Shown one piece after another: positions 26,729 through 34,924 of a DNA stretch of 64,000 bases (within the stretch, counting starts at the first letter, position 1; the number at the start of each line of letters is the position of its first letter). Source of the DNA: Longimicrobiales bacterium (GTDB lineage Bacteria > Gemmatimonadota > Gemmatimonadetes > Longimicrobiales > Gaopeijiaceae); NCBI GenBank assembly GCA_958296005.1, contig CATQHQ010000002.1, forward strand, positions 924,501-988,500, read 5' to 3'. The notes under the pieces were generated by a model. That model was not told where the DNA came from, ran no database searches, and saw nothing but the letters and a program-made list of their open reading frames with translations. The position numbers were made by a program, and so were the translations under genes.

Positions 26729-27844
26729 ATGGCAAAGATGAAGAGAGTCGCGGTCCGAGGCGCGACGAGGTGGTCGGCCGCGCTCGTGGCCGCGGGCGCC
26801 CTGACCGTCGGCCCGACCGCATCGGGCACGTTGGCGGCGCAGGACGCGCGCGCGACCTACTACGTCTACGTCGCCGCCGAGTCCGCCGACCTCCTTCACC
26901 GGGTTCGGTTCGGCCCGGAGGGCGCGGCACTGGACCAGACCGTCGTCGTCGGCGAGATGGCCACGGAGACCGAAGGCCCCCACGGCCTCCGGGTCTCTCC
27001 CGACGGACGGTTCGTCTACATGACCACCGGCCACGGCGTCCCCGGCGGCAAGCTGTGGAAGTTCGACGCGGGTCCCGACACGCTGGTCGGCGGCCCCGTC
27101 CCTCTGGGCCACTTTCCCGCCACGCTGGACCTGACTCCCGGCGGCCTCTACGCCTTCGTGGCCAACTTCAACCTCCACGGTGAAGCGACGCCGTCGTCGG
27201 TTTCGGTGATCTACGCCCCGGGCATGGTCGAAGTCGAGCGGATCGAGACCTGCGTCATGCCCCACGGCGCCCGCTTGGACGCCTCCGGCGACTTCCTCTA
27301 CTCCGCGTGCATGATGGACGACCAGGTCGTCGAGGTGGACACCCGCACCTTCCAGGTAGCGCGCCGCTTCTCGACGACGCCCGGTTGCTCTCCCACCTGG
27401 GTGACGCCCGCGCCTGGGCGAGGCACCGTGCTGGTGGCGTGCAACCGAGGCGCCCGCATCCTGGAGATCGACCGCGAGTCCTGGTCTCTGGTCCGTACCC
27501 TGGAAACCGGAAACGGCCCGTACAACCTGGCCGTGGTCCCCGGCTCGGACCTCTTGGTGGCGACCCTCAAGCAAGGCGCGGCGGTCCAGTTCTTCGACCT
27601 GGAAGCGGGCCGGTCCCTGGCGGTAGTCCCCACGTCCACGACCGTGGCGCACGGCGTCGCGACCAGCCCCGACGGGCGGTACGCCTTCGTGTCGGTGGAA
27701 GGGGTCGGCTCGGAGCCCGGCAAGGTGGACGTCTTCGACCTCTCCACCTTCCAGCGGGTCGCGGACGTGGCGGTGGGCCAGCAGGCCGGGGGGATCGCCT
27801 TCTGGAGGATGGTGGACGGGGGCGGCGAGCCCCGGCCCCGCTAG
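26729..27844 (+). CDS. Secreted YncE-like beta-propeller protein
   Basis: The 371-residue product has a twin-Arg-free Sec signal peptide (residues 1-37, ending TLAAQDA). About seven repeats of the 40-residue lactonase/cytochrome-D1-type propeller follow, with recurring phrases such as GPHGLRVSPDGRFVYMT, GHFPATLDLTPGGLYAFVA, YNLAVVPGSDLLVATL and AHGVATSPDGRYAFVS. Such propellers bind ligands or partner proteins in the periplasm, and no catalytic site can be assigned. It is divergent from the CorC-like gene and converges on the DUF6702-like gene, with eight bases between the stops. Confidence 0.82.
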   Translation: MAKMKRVAVRGATRWSAALVAAGALTVGPTASGTLAAQDARATYYVYVAAESADLLHRVRFGPEGAALDQTVVVGEMATETEGPHGLRVSPDGRFVYMTTGHGVPGGKLWKFDAGPDTLVGGPVPLGHFPATLDLTPGGLYAFVANFNLHGEATPSSVSVIYAPGMVEVERIETCVMPHGARLDASGDFLYSACMMDDQVVEVDTRTFQVARRFSTTPGCSPTWVTPAPGRGTVLVACNRGARILEIDRESWSLVRTLETGNGPYNLAVVPGSDLLVATLKQGAAVQFFDLEAGRSLAVVPTSTTVAHGVATSPDGRYAFVSVEGVGSEPGKVDVFDLSTFQRVADVAVGQQAGGIAFWRMVDGGGEPRPR

Positions 27845-27852
27845 CCCGGGCG

Positions 27853-28401
27853 TCAACGTAGCGGAACCGCGACCTCGTCGTCGTCCCAGGTGAAGTAGTA
27901 GGTCCGCTCCCGCCCGCTCCGCGTCTTCAGGTGGGTCAGGTTGCGCTGATCCTCGAAGACGTTGAAGAGAACCCGGTTGCGGATGCCGACCCGTTCGGTC
28001 CCGACGGGCAGCGCGTACTCCAGGCGGTACCACCACATCACCTCCTCGGCGCGAGGCGCGTCCTCGACCCCGCGCTCCACAAGAACGCCGGTCACGGGCG
28101 CGCCCCTAGCCTCGAACACCAGCATCTCGTTGACGTAGCGCCCGACCGCCGCGTCCACTTCCGGCGTCTCGGCCAAGCGGAACTCCATGTCAGACTCGCT
28201 CTCCATCACGGCGAACTGCAGGTCGTCCCAGAAGAAGCGGATCCGCACCTCCATCGACGCACCCGAAACGACCACGTCGGCCACCGAGAGCCGAAACGGA
28301 TGGGCGGACGCGTCCGGACCGTCGCCGGGCACCGGCGCAGCCGCCGGCGAGGCCAGCAACGCCAGCGGAACCATCAGCACTGACTTGAAGTAGAAGTACA
28401 C
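27853..28401 (-). CDS. DUF6702-like exported protein
   Basis: The 182-residue product has an N-terminal hydrophobic signal (VPLALLASPAAAPVPG). A domain opening HPFRLSVADVVVSGASMEVRIRFFWDDLQ (quoted in part) resembles the DUF6702 family of Bacteroidota, where the pattern HxFxxSxxxI with a later DDL is typical. The end (LTHLKTRSGRERTYYFTWDD) fits the same family. The start is decided by a strong GGAGG seven bases before GTG at 28401; an upstream ATG has none. Function is unknown; the family is found with envelope and metallopeptidase genes. No partner is evident here. Confidence 0.65.
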   Translation of the reverse strand: MYFYFKSVLMVPLALLASPAAAPVPGDGPDASAHPFRLSVADVVVSGASMEVRIRFFWDDLQFAVMESESDMEFRLAETPEVDAAVGRYVNEMLVFEARGAPVTGVLVERGVEDAPRAEEVMWWYRLEYALPVGTERVGIRNRVLFNVFEDQRNLTHLKTRSGRERTYYFTWDDDEVAVPLR

Positions 28402-28532
28402 GGCGTCGCCTCCTCGTCGTCGCCTGCCCAATCAAACATACGTCCCCGCCCGCCCTTGCGCGTTCCGCTCGCGCCCGTGGCTTACCTTACATTCCAACCG
28501 TCCACCCGCAATCCATCCCAGGAGGCGCGCCC

Positions 28533-29090
28533 GTGTCCGGCATTCGTCCGCGACGGATCCTCTTCGCCCTGGCGGCCGCGCTGCTCCTGGCCGCCTCCCA
28601 GACGACCGCGGCCGACGCCCAGTTCCGGGTCGGCGGTCACGGCACCTATCAGACCAAGTTCATCGACGGCACCTTCGGCGCAGGAGGCCGGGCCGAGATC
28701 GACCTGGCGTTCCTTCGCGACGGGCTGACGCTGGCCGGCACCTACGACCACTTCTTTGTGGACTGCGAAAACTGCCGATCCTTCGAAGTCGGGGGCGAGC
28801 TCCTCTTCGGCCCGGGACCTCTCTTCGTCGGCGCGGGAGCGGTCTACCGGAGCGTCGAGCCGGGCGACGACACGCCGATGCTGGAATCGAGCCGCGAATG
28901 GGCGTTCAGCATGATCGCAGGGATCAGGTTCCCGCAGGTACCGGTGGTGACCCCGTTCGGGGAGTTTCGGCAGCAGCTCGGCGGCAGCGTCAACAGCCAG
29001 ACGTTCTCCGTCGGCGTTCTGGTGGGCCCGGGGAGCAGGCGGCAAGCCCCCCGCCGGCCGGGTGCCGGCATCCCGAGCGCGACGCGGTGA
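28533..29090 (+). CDS. Small exported barrel-like protein, unknown function
   Basis: I cannot name a family. The product has 185 residues. An Arg-containing n-region and a hydrophobic core (ILFALAAALLLAASQTTAADAQ) form a signal peptide. It is followed by strands such as RVGGHGTYQTKF, LTLAGTYDHFF, SFEVGGELLFGPGPLFVGAGAVY and MIAGIRFPQVPVVTPFGEF that suggest a small eight-stranded barrel. A GGAGG precedes the GTG start. The stop overlaps mlaE (GTGA), so it appears to be the first gene of the lipid-transport operon and may be an outer-membrane partner, though this is inference. Confidence 0.6.
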   Translation: MSGIRPRRILFALAAALLLAASQTTAADAQFRVGGHGTYQTKFIDGTFGAGGRAEIDLAFLRDGLTLAGTYDHFFVDCENCRSFEVGGELLFGPGPLFVGAGAVYRSVEPGDDTPMLESSREWAFSMIAGIRFPQVPVVTPFGEFRQQLGGSVNSQTFSVGVLVGPGSRRQAPRRPGAGIPSATR

Positions 29091-29881
29091 CGGGAAGCTC
29101 CATCTACGCGCGGCGCTCGGTGCAGGCGGTCGGCCGCCGGTGGGAAGAGTGGGCCGGGCACGCGGGCCAGCTGGCCCAGCTGGTCTGGGCGACGCTGATC
29201 GCGTTGCTGCGGCTTCAGATCTCGTTCCGCGAGTTCGTGCGCCAGATGTACGTCATGGGCGTCCAGAGCATTCCGATCGTGCTGATCACGGGGCTTCTGT
29301 CGGGGATCGTCACCTCGCAGCAGGGCGGCTACCAGTTCACCTCCACGATCCCGCTCTACGTGCTGGGAAGCGTCACGGTAACGAGCATCGTCCTGGAGCT
29401 GGGACCGGTGCTGACCGCCGTCGTCCTGGTCGGCCGGGTCGGCGCGCGCATCACCGCGGAGCTGGGCACGATGGTGGTCTCGGAGCAGATCGACGCCTAC
29501 CACTCGCTGGGACGCGACCCGGTGGTCGTTCTGGGCGCCCCCCGAATCCTGGCGGGCCTTCTGGTCACGCCGATGCTGGTGGGCATGGCGATCGTCGTGG
29601 GCACCTTCTCGGGCATGGTGGCGGCGGAGCTCTCCACGGGCCTCAGCTACGAGACCTTCTTCTACGGCGCCCGCCTGTTCTGGCACTCGTGGGACCTCGT
29701 CTACGCCCTCATGAAGGCCCTGGTGTTCGGCTTCGCGATCCCCGTCATCGCCATCCACATGGGGTTTCGCACCTCGGGCGGCGCCGCCGGCGTGGGGCGC
29801 ACCACCACGGCCTCGGTCATGTTCCAGACCCTGACGGTGCTGATCCTGGACGCCCTCTTCCCGCCGCTCTTCCTGCAATGA
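29087..29881 (+). CDS. mlaE: MlaE-type ABC transporter permease
   Basis: MlaE is the permease of the MCE/Mla ABC system, which moves phospholipids between the inner and outer membranes. The 264-residue protein has the family hallmarks: an N-terminal amphipathic segment (FREFVRQMYVMGVQSIPIV), then LLSGIVTSQQGGYQF, and the coupling motif ELGPVLTAVVLVGRVGARIT followed by ELGTM. About five hydrophobic segments are seen. The GTG start overlaps the upstream gene stop. It is followed without gaps by the ATPase and the MCE-domain protein, giving an E-F-D order. MlaB and MlaC are not present in the window. Confidence 0.93.
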   Translation: MTGSSIYARRSVQAVGRRWEEWAGHAGQLAQLVWATLIALLRLQISFREFVRQMYVMGVQSIPIVLITGLLSGIVTSQQGGYQFTSTIPLYVLGSVTVTSIVLELGPVLTAVVLVGRVGARITAELGTMVVSEQIDAYHSLGRDPVVVLGAPRILAGLLVTPMLVGMAIVVGTFSGMVAAELSTGLSYETFFYGARLFWHSWDLVYALMKALVFGFAIPVIAIHMGFRTSGGAAGVGRTTTASVMFQTLTVLILDALFPPLFLQ

Positions 29882-30651
29882 GCGTCATCCGCTTCCGCAA
29901 CACGCACAAGGCGTTCGGCCACCCGGTGCTGGCGGGCGTGAACCTGGACGTGCACCCGGGGGAGATGTTCGCGCTATTCGGCCCGTCGGGCACCGGCAAG
30001 AGCGTCCTCCTCAAGACCACGATCGGCCTAGTCGTGCCCGATCGGGGAGACGTGGAGGTGGACGGCCAGTCCGTGTACTTCGGCGGGAACGGGGCGCTGG
30101 CGCGGGTGCGCAAGCTGGTCGGCTACGTGTTCCAGAACGCGGCGCTCTTCGACTCCATGAACGTGTACCGGAACGTGGAGATGGGGTTGCCCCCCGACCG
30201 CCTGCGACGGATGAACCGGGCCGAGGCGGCCCGAGCGGTTTGGGCGGCGCTCGAGCTCGTCAACCTGGACCCCGGCTCGGTGCTGTCCCTGCTGCCGGCC
30301 GAGCTCTCGGGCGGGATGAAGAAGCGCGCGGGGATCGCGCGGGCGATCGTAGGGCGTCCCAGCATCCTCTTGTGGGACGAGCCCACCACCGGCCTGGACC
30401 CGGTGAACACCGCCGCCGTGGAGCGCCTGATCACCGGACTCTCCAAGGAGTTGCAGGTGACCTCGATGATCGTCACCCACGACGTGGAGGGCGCGCTGTG
30501 GATGTGCGACCGGGTATCGATGCTGGAAGGCGGCCGCATCCGGTTCTGCGGGACCCCGGAGGCGTTCCGGACCGATACCGATCCGGTGGTGAGGGCGTTC
30601 GTCGATCGAGCGGTCGCCGAAGCCGCCCTCGATGTAGTGGAGATGACTTGA
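29878..30651 (+). CDS. mlaF: MlaF-type ABC transporter ATP-binding protein
   Basis: This 257-residue ABC ATPase powers the Mla lipid transporter. It has Walker A GPSGTGKSV, the Q-loop in YVFQNAALFDSMNVYRNV, signature LSGGMKKRAGIARA, Walker B ILLWDEPTTGLDP and the switch His in VTHDVEGA. All catalytic elements are intact. The ATG overlaps mlaE (ATGA). The LSGGMKKR form and the FDSM phrase are typical of the MlaF/Ttg2A branch. The MCE gene follows 16 bases downstream. Confidence 0.95.
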   Translation: MSVIRFRNTHKAFGHPVLAGVNLDVHPGEMFALFGPSGTGKSVLLKTTIGLVVPDRGDVEVDGQSVYFGGNGALARVRKLVGYVFQNAALFDSMNVYRNVEMGLPPDRLRRMNRAEAARAVWAALELVNLDPGSVLSLLPAELSGGMKKRAGIARAIVGRPSILLWDEPTTGLDPVNTAAVERLITGLSKELQVTSMIVTHDVEGALWMCDRVSMLEGGRIRFCGTPEAFRTDTDPVVRAFVDRAVAEAALDVVEMT

Positions 30652-30667
30652 GCGACGCGGAGACGAG

Positions 30668-31612
30668 ATGAGCGACCAGCCCGCGCCGGGCGCCCGGCGC
30701 CTTTCCGACCAAGAAGTCCTACGAGCGGTGCCGCCCACGGCCGGCACCCGCCAGTTCCGAGTCGGCGTGTTCGTGATCCTGGGGATCGCGAGCTTCTTCA
30801 CGATCCTCTTCCTCATGACCAGCCCGGCCACCTTCCGAGGACGCTACATGCTGGTCACCCGCGTGGACGACGCCCAGGGGATCCGCAAGGGCGACCCCGT
30901 CCAGATGCGCGGGATCAACATCGGTCGCATCCACCGCTTTCGAATGGAGGGCGACAGCGTGCTGATCACGCTGGAGGTCGAAGGCGAATGGCAGGTGCCC
31001 GCCGGGTCGCGCTCCGAGCTGCTCTCCGGCGGCATCTTTGGCGGCACGGTGGTGTCCGTGATCCCGGGTCCGGGACCCGACGCCCTCGCGCCGATGACCG
31101 AACTGCCCGGCGTCGTGGTGGGGGGGATGCTCGACTCGGCGGACGGTCTGGCCGAAGACGCCGGGGACGTGCTGAAACGGGTCCAGGCGTTGCTGTCGGA
31201 CTCGGCGGTTGCGGACGCCGGCTCGGCCGTCTCGTCTCTGCGCGACCTGCTGGAGGGGCTGGCGGACGCAACCGAGAGCCAAGCCGGCGAGGTGCGTTCC
31301 TTGCTGGCCAGCTTGAACCGCTCCGCCGAGAACGTGGAAGGGATCACCGAGGCCGAAGAGTGGCGCCGGACCCTGGCCTCCGCCGATTCGGTGCTGGCTG
31401 GCGCGAGCCGTGCTTCCCGTGCCGTGGAGCAATCCGTCTCGTCCCTGAACGCCGTGCTGGCGCGGATCGAGCGGGGCGAAGGGACCCTCGGCCAGCTCTC
31501 GGCAAACGACTCGCTGTACCACTCCCTCAACGCCGCCGCAGGCAGCCTCAAGGAGCTCCTGGACGACCTGAAGGCGAACCCCGGTCGCTACATCAGCATC
31601 AGCGTCTTCTAG
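30668..31612 (+). CDS. mlaD: MCE-domain protein, MlaD-type substrate-binding subunit
   Basis: This 314-residue protein is anchored by one N-terminal helix (VGVFVILGIASFFTILFLM, about residues 34-52) and projects an MCE domain into the periplasm (VTRVDDAQGIRKGDPVQMRG, then GRIHRF). MlaD hexamers form a lipid tunnel. The C-terminal 180 residues are helical and coiled-coil-like, with LEGLADATESQAGEVRSLL and similar heptads, which is longer than E. coli MlaD and nearer to bridge-type MCE proteins. It ends the E-F-D operon, and a strong hairpin follows at 31621. Confidence 0.92.
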   Translation: MSDQPAPGARRLSDQEVLRAVPPTAGTRQFRVGVFVILGIASFFTILFLMTSPATFRGRYMLVTRVDDAQGIRKGDPVQMRGINIGRIHRFRMEGDSVLITLEVEGEWQVPAGSRSELLSGGIFGGTVVSVIPGPGPDALAPMTELPGVVVGGMLDSADGLAEDAGDVLKRVQALLSDSAVADAGSAVSSLRDLLEGLADATESQAGEVRSLLASLNRSAENVEGITEAEEWRRTLASADSVLAGASRASRAVEQSVSSLNAVLARIERGEGTLGQLSANDSLYHSLNAAAGSLKELLDDLKANPGRYISISVF

Positions 31613-31620
31613 CCCAATCG

Positions 31621-31649
31621 GGGGTGCCCCTGCCTACCAGGGGCACCCC
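31621..31649. terminator. Hairpin between convergent mlaD and protease genes
   Basis: GGGGTGCCCCTG (31621-31632) pairs perfectly with CAGGGGCACCCC (31638-31649) around a five-base loop, giving a 12-bp GC-rich stem. It lies eight bases after mlaD and three bases before the stop of the convergent protease gene, so it can serve both strands. No T-run follows on either strand, so it is an atypical intrinsic terminator or an RNA 3'-end stabiliser. Confidence 0.65.
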
Positions 31650-31652
31650 TGC

Positions 31653-34600
31653 CTACCAGCCTGGGCCGACGTGGAAGCCCCAGTGCCAGCCCTTCTCGGG
31701 GCGTTGCCACGGGTAGGCGTAGTACCCTTCCAGGATCAGGAACCCAAGGATGTTGAACCGCGCTGAGACCCCGCTGGCCACGAGGGGGATCCGACCCGCC
31801 GAGTCCCGCGACCAAGTCAGCTCCCCGGGCCGCTCGGTGTCCCACGCGTACCCCACGTCCGTGAACGCCGTCAGCTCGATCGGCACGTAGGGGAAGTTGA
31901 TCATCCCGAACTCCTCGATCCCCGTCAGGGGAAAGCGGAACTCGAGGTTGGCCACCCCCAGACGGTGTCCGAACAACCTGTCGATCTCGGGGCAACTGGA
32001 CCCGGTGTAATTAACCGTGCACTCCCGGTTCTGATCGAAGGAGTCGAAGGCGTAGCCCCGAATCAGGCGCTCGAAGCCCAGGAAGTACGGCCCCAACTGC
32101 TTCTCGTCGAGGCTCTTGATGTCTCCGTAGCGTCCCAGATGGAGCCCTCGGAACGCCAGGGTCAGCGGGCCGCCGTTGTTGAAGTAGCGGCGGTAGTCGG
32201 CCGTGATCGTCTGGAAGCTGACTGTTCCGTAGTACGCCTCGGCGCCGAGGCGGAAGCGCCCCCCGCGAACCGGGCTCGTGAAGGCGAGGAACGAGTTGTC
32301 GCCCACGAACGCGAGCGAAACCGAGGCCAAGTTCAGCGGGTCCCGCTCGAGCTGGTCCAAGTCCGTCCGCTCGAAGTCCACGACTCGTCCGAACTGGTCG
32401 ATGAAGTAGGTGTCCTGTTCCACGTCGAAGCCGTAGCGGGTGAAGCCCAGACCGCCTTCAAGTCGCCGCGTGGACGACAGAGGGAAGGCCACCAGTCCCT
32501 GGACGGCGTCGATGAAGATCCGCTCCCGCACGATGTTGTAGGAGTTCCGACCGAAGCCGAAGTACTGGCGCAAGTACGGCGTATGCTGCACGGCTGCGCC
32601 CCAGTTCCAGCGCTTCTTCTGGTTCAGGTAGAAAGCTTGGCCGCCGATGTCCTTGATCGTCCCGTTGGCGTTCAACGACACGCCCAGGGAGCGGTTGCCC
32701 AGCATGTCGCTGAAGAAGGCGTAGGCGCCGCCGCCGATGTACGATCCGAACGCGTCGGCGCCGACCCCGATCGTCGGCTGGCCCACGTAGTCCAGCTGCA
32801 GGGACGGATCGTACTCCTCGGCTTGGCTGCTGATGTACACGCTGTCGGAGACGAGTCCGGTGAGTCCGTCGCCCAGGTAGCTGGCCACCCGACTGCGGAT
32901 GGCGGGCGTCCCGGGCGGGAGCAGCCGGCCGGTGTGGACTTGGCCGGCGTCGGCCACCACGTCCACGTAGGTGGAGATCTCGCTGGGCGTGGCGGTGTTG
33001 ACGATGTAGCCCCGCTCGTGGAAGACCGAGAACGCCAGCAGGTCCCGCTGCGGCGAGTAGGAGATCGCCGGCGAGAGCATCGTGATCCCGCTGACGCCCG
33101 TGACGGCACGTGTGATCCGCAGCATTTCGCCGCTGGCCAAGTCCAAGTGGAAGACGTCCGGGAACCCGTCGGGGTCCGACACGAAGAACAGCCCTTCGCC
33201 GGTCCGGTCGTAGACGGGGTTCACGTGCTTGGCGCCGGCGAAGACGGTCAGCGGCTCCACCTCCAGCGTCTCCATGTCCAGAAACGACAGGACGTAGTTG
33301 CTGAAGGTCAGCTCCGCGAAGTCCGTCTCCGGCCCCCGGTCCGAGGTGAAGGCGAGGGTTCGGCCGTCGGGCGACCAAGCCGGGTGCAGGTCCGCGTGCT
33401 TGTCGTTGGTGAGCTGCCGCACGCCGCCCGTCGCCAGGTCGTAGACGTAAAGGTCCGTGATTCCGCCCTTCAGCCCCGCGAAGGCGATGCGCGTGCCGTC
33501 GGGCGACCAGGCCGGGTTCTGGATCGCCCCCAGCTCCTCGATCTCGATCCGATCCTCCAAGTTGCCGCTGGCCACGTCCAGGATCGCCAGCTGGTTGTTC
33601 CCGCCCGCCAAGATCACGAACGCCAGCTTGCGGCTGTCGGGGGACCAGGAGCCGCTGGTGTCCACGTAGCGGATCCCGTCGATGTAGGGGGTCTGGTTCC
33701 GCTGGAGGGGCCGGATAATGCGCCCGGTCTCCGTTTCGGCCAGGAAGAGGTCCATCGAGAAGAGGTCCCGCTCCGACTGAAAGACGATGTACTGCCCGTC
33801 GGGACTGAGGGAGGGCGAGATGTTGGTCCGCCCGGCGCCGCACTCCTCGCAGAGCAGGACGTCGCCCGTCTCGTGGGGGTCGCTCTTGCCTGCCATCAGC
33901 GGCCGGTACTCGGCCTCCACGGCGTCCCACCACTGCATCGCCAAGGTGTCCTCGGGCATCCCGAAGACCTGCTCGATCCCCGCCTCCCAGCCGGTGCGCA
34001 GCGCTGTGCGGAAGAGGTCCTGCACGGCGTCGTCCCCGTAGGTGCCGCCGAGGTAGGAGATGAGGCCCTGGCCGAAGCGGTAGGCGAAGTACTTCTGGTT
34101 GCGGGTGATCTCCTTCAGCGTGGGCTTGTCGTCCCGCAGGAGGTGGTCCCGAAGCCACATGGCGGTGTGGGGGTGGTCGCGTCCCATCGACATGTACTCG
34201 GCCATCCCTTCCACCACCCACAGGGGCATCTGGGCCAAGTTCATGATTCCGCCGCCGGACTGGCTCTGGGAGATGTTGTACTGGAAGGCGTGGACCAGCT
34301 CGTGGCCCAGGATCCGGTCCGTCTCGCGGTAGGAGGCGGTCAGGGGCATGATGACTCGGTTCTTGAGCGACTCGGTGACGCCCCCGACGCCCTGGCCGAT
34401 CGCTCCAGACAGCGTGTTGGTTTGCTGGAAGTCCGGGTGGTCGGCGTAGATGACCAGGGGCTTCCGGTCGTCGAACTCGTGCTGGAACGTCCGGGCGAAG
34501 CGCTCGTACCAGCGCTCGGCGAGGCGCGCGATGTCCTCGATGGCGACCTCGGCGTCCGGGTAGTAGTGGATCTCCCAGTTGGCCGTGGTCAGGACCTTGA

Positions 34601-34760
34601 AGTCGAACTCCTCGTACTGGACCTTGTTGCGCCCGAAGTACTGGGCCGAGGCCGACGCCGGGATCGACGCGAGGAGAACGAGAGTTCCGGCGGCCGCCAC
34701 GAGGCGGGCCGCCACACCGCTGGCGGAGTGGCGACTGGTTGCGATCTTGGACCGAATCAT
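31653..34760 (-). CDS. Gluzincin metallopeptidase fused to TolB-like propeller and outer-membrane barrel
   Basis: The 1035-residue product has a signal peptide (residues 1-40, ending ASASAQ). An N-terminal metallopeptidase domain follows, with zinc motif HELVHAFQYN (His153, Glu154, His157) and the downstream Glu184 in LWVVEGMAEYMS, the MA-clan gluzincin pattern. WD40/PD40 repeats of the TolB type follow (SPSLSPDGQYIVFQSERD; NPAWSPDGTRIAFAG; HPAWSPDGRTLAFTSDRG). The last 350 residues look like an outer-membrane barrel of the BamA/surface-antigen type, ending GFHVGPGW. It is probably a surface or periplasmic protease anchored in the outer membrane. AGGAA precedes the ATG by seven bases. Its substrates are unknown. 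Confidence 0.85.
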   Translation of the reverse strand: MIRSKIATSRHSASGVAARLVAAAGTLVLLASIPASASAQYFGRNKVQYEEFDFKVLTTANWEIHYYPDAEVAIEDIARLAERWYERFARTFQHEFDDRKPLVIYADHPDFQQTNTLSGAIGQGVGGVTESLKNRVIMPLTASYRETDRILGHELVHAFQYNISQSQSGGGIMNLAQMPLWVVEGMAEYMSMGRDHPHTAMWLRDHLLRDDKPTLKEITRNQKYFAYRFGQGLISYLGGTYGDDAVQDLFRTALRTGWEAGIEQVFGMPEDTLAMQWWDAVEAEYRPLMAGKSDPHETGDVLLCEECGAGRTNISPSLSPDGQYIVFQSERDLFSMDLFLAETETGRIIRPLQRNQTPYIDGIRYVDTSGSWSPDSRKLAFVILAGGNNQLAILDVASGNLEDRIEIEELGAIQNPAWSPDGTRIAFAGLKGGITDLYVYDLATGGVRQLTNDKHADLHPAWSPDGRTLAFTSDRGPETDFAELTFSNYVLSFLDMETLEVEPLTVFAGAKHVNPVYDRTGEGLFFVSDPDGFPDVFHLDLASGEMLRITRAVTGVSGITMLSPAISYSPQRDLLAFSVFHERGYIVNTATPSEISTYVDVVADAGQVHTGRLLPPGTPAIRSRVASYLGDGLTGLVSDSVYISSQAEEYDPSLQLDYVGQPTIGVGADAFGSYIGGGAYAFFSDMLGNRSLGVSLNANGTIKDIGGQAFYLNQKKRWNWGAAVQHTPYLRQYFGFGRNSYNIVRERIFIDAVQGLVAFPLSSTRRLEGGLGFTRYGFDVEQDTYFIDQFGRVVDFERTDLDQLERDPLNLASVSLAFVGDNSFLAFTSPVRGGRFRLGAEAYYGTVSFQTITADYRRYFNNGGPLTLAFRGLHLGRYGDIKSLDEKQLGPYFLGFERLIRGYAFDSFDQNRECTVNYTGSSCPEIDRLFGHRLGVANLEFRFPLTGIEEFGMINFPYVPIELTAFTDVGYAWDTERPGELTWSRDSAGRIPLVASGVSARFNILGFLILEGYYAYPWQRPEKGWHWGFHVGPGW

Positions 34761-34924
34761 GAGCGGGTTCCTTCAGTTCGGTAGTCGTTAAGGCTGCACG
34801 ACTGGGTTACCCTACGTTCGGAGGAAGGTTTCACTTGCCGTCGCCGGCCCGTCTCCGTTCCCGTCTCTGTACCATAACCCGATTTGCCCGAGGTCCGCCA
34901 ACCACCAGCCCCATGGAGCCGTAG

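Noticed and set aside
31965-34784. Open frame of over 900 codons opposite the protease-propeller-barrel gene
   Set aside because: It is the mirror of a GC-rich coding strand, has no recognisable domain, and the minus-strand protein has clear motifs and a ribosome site.
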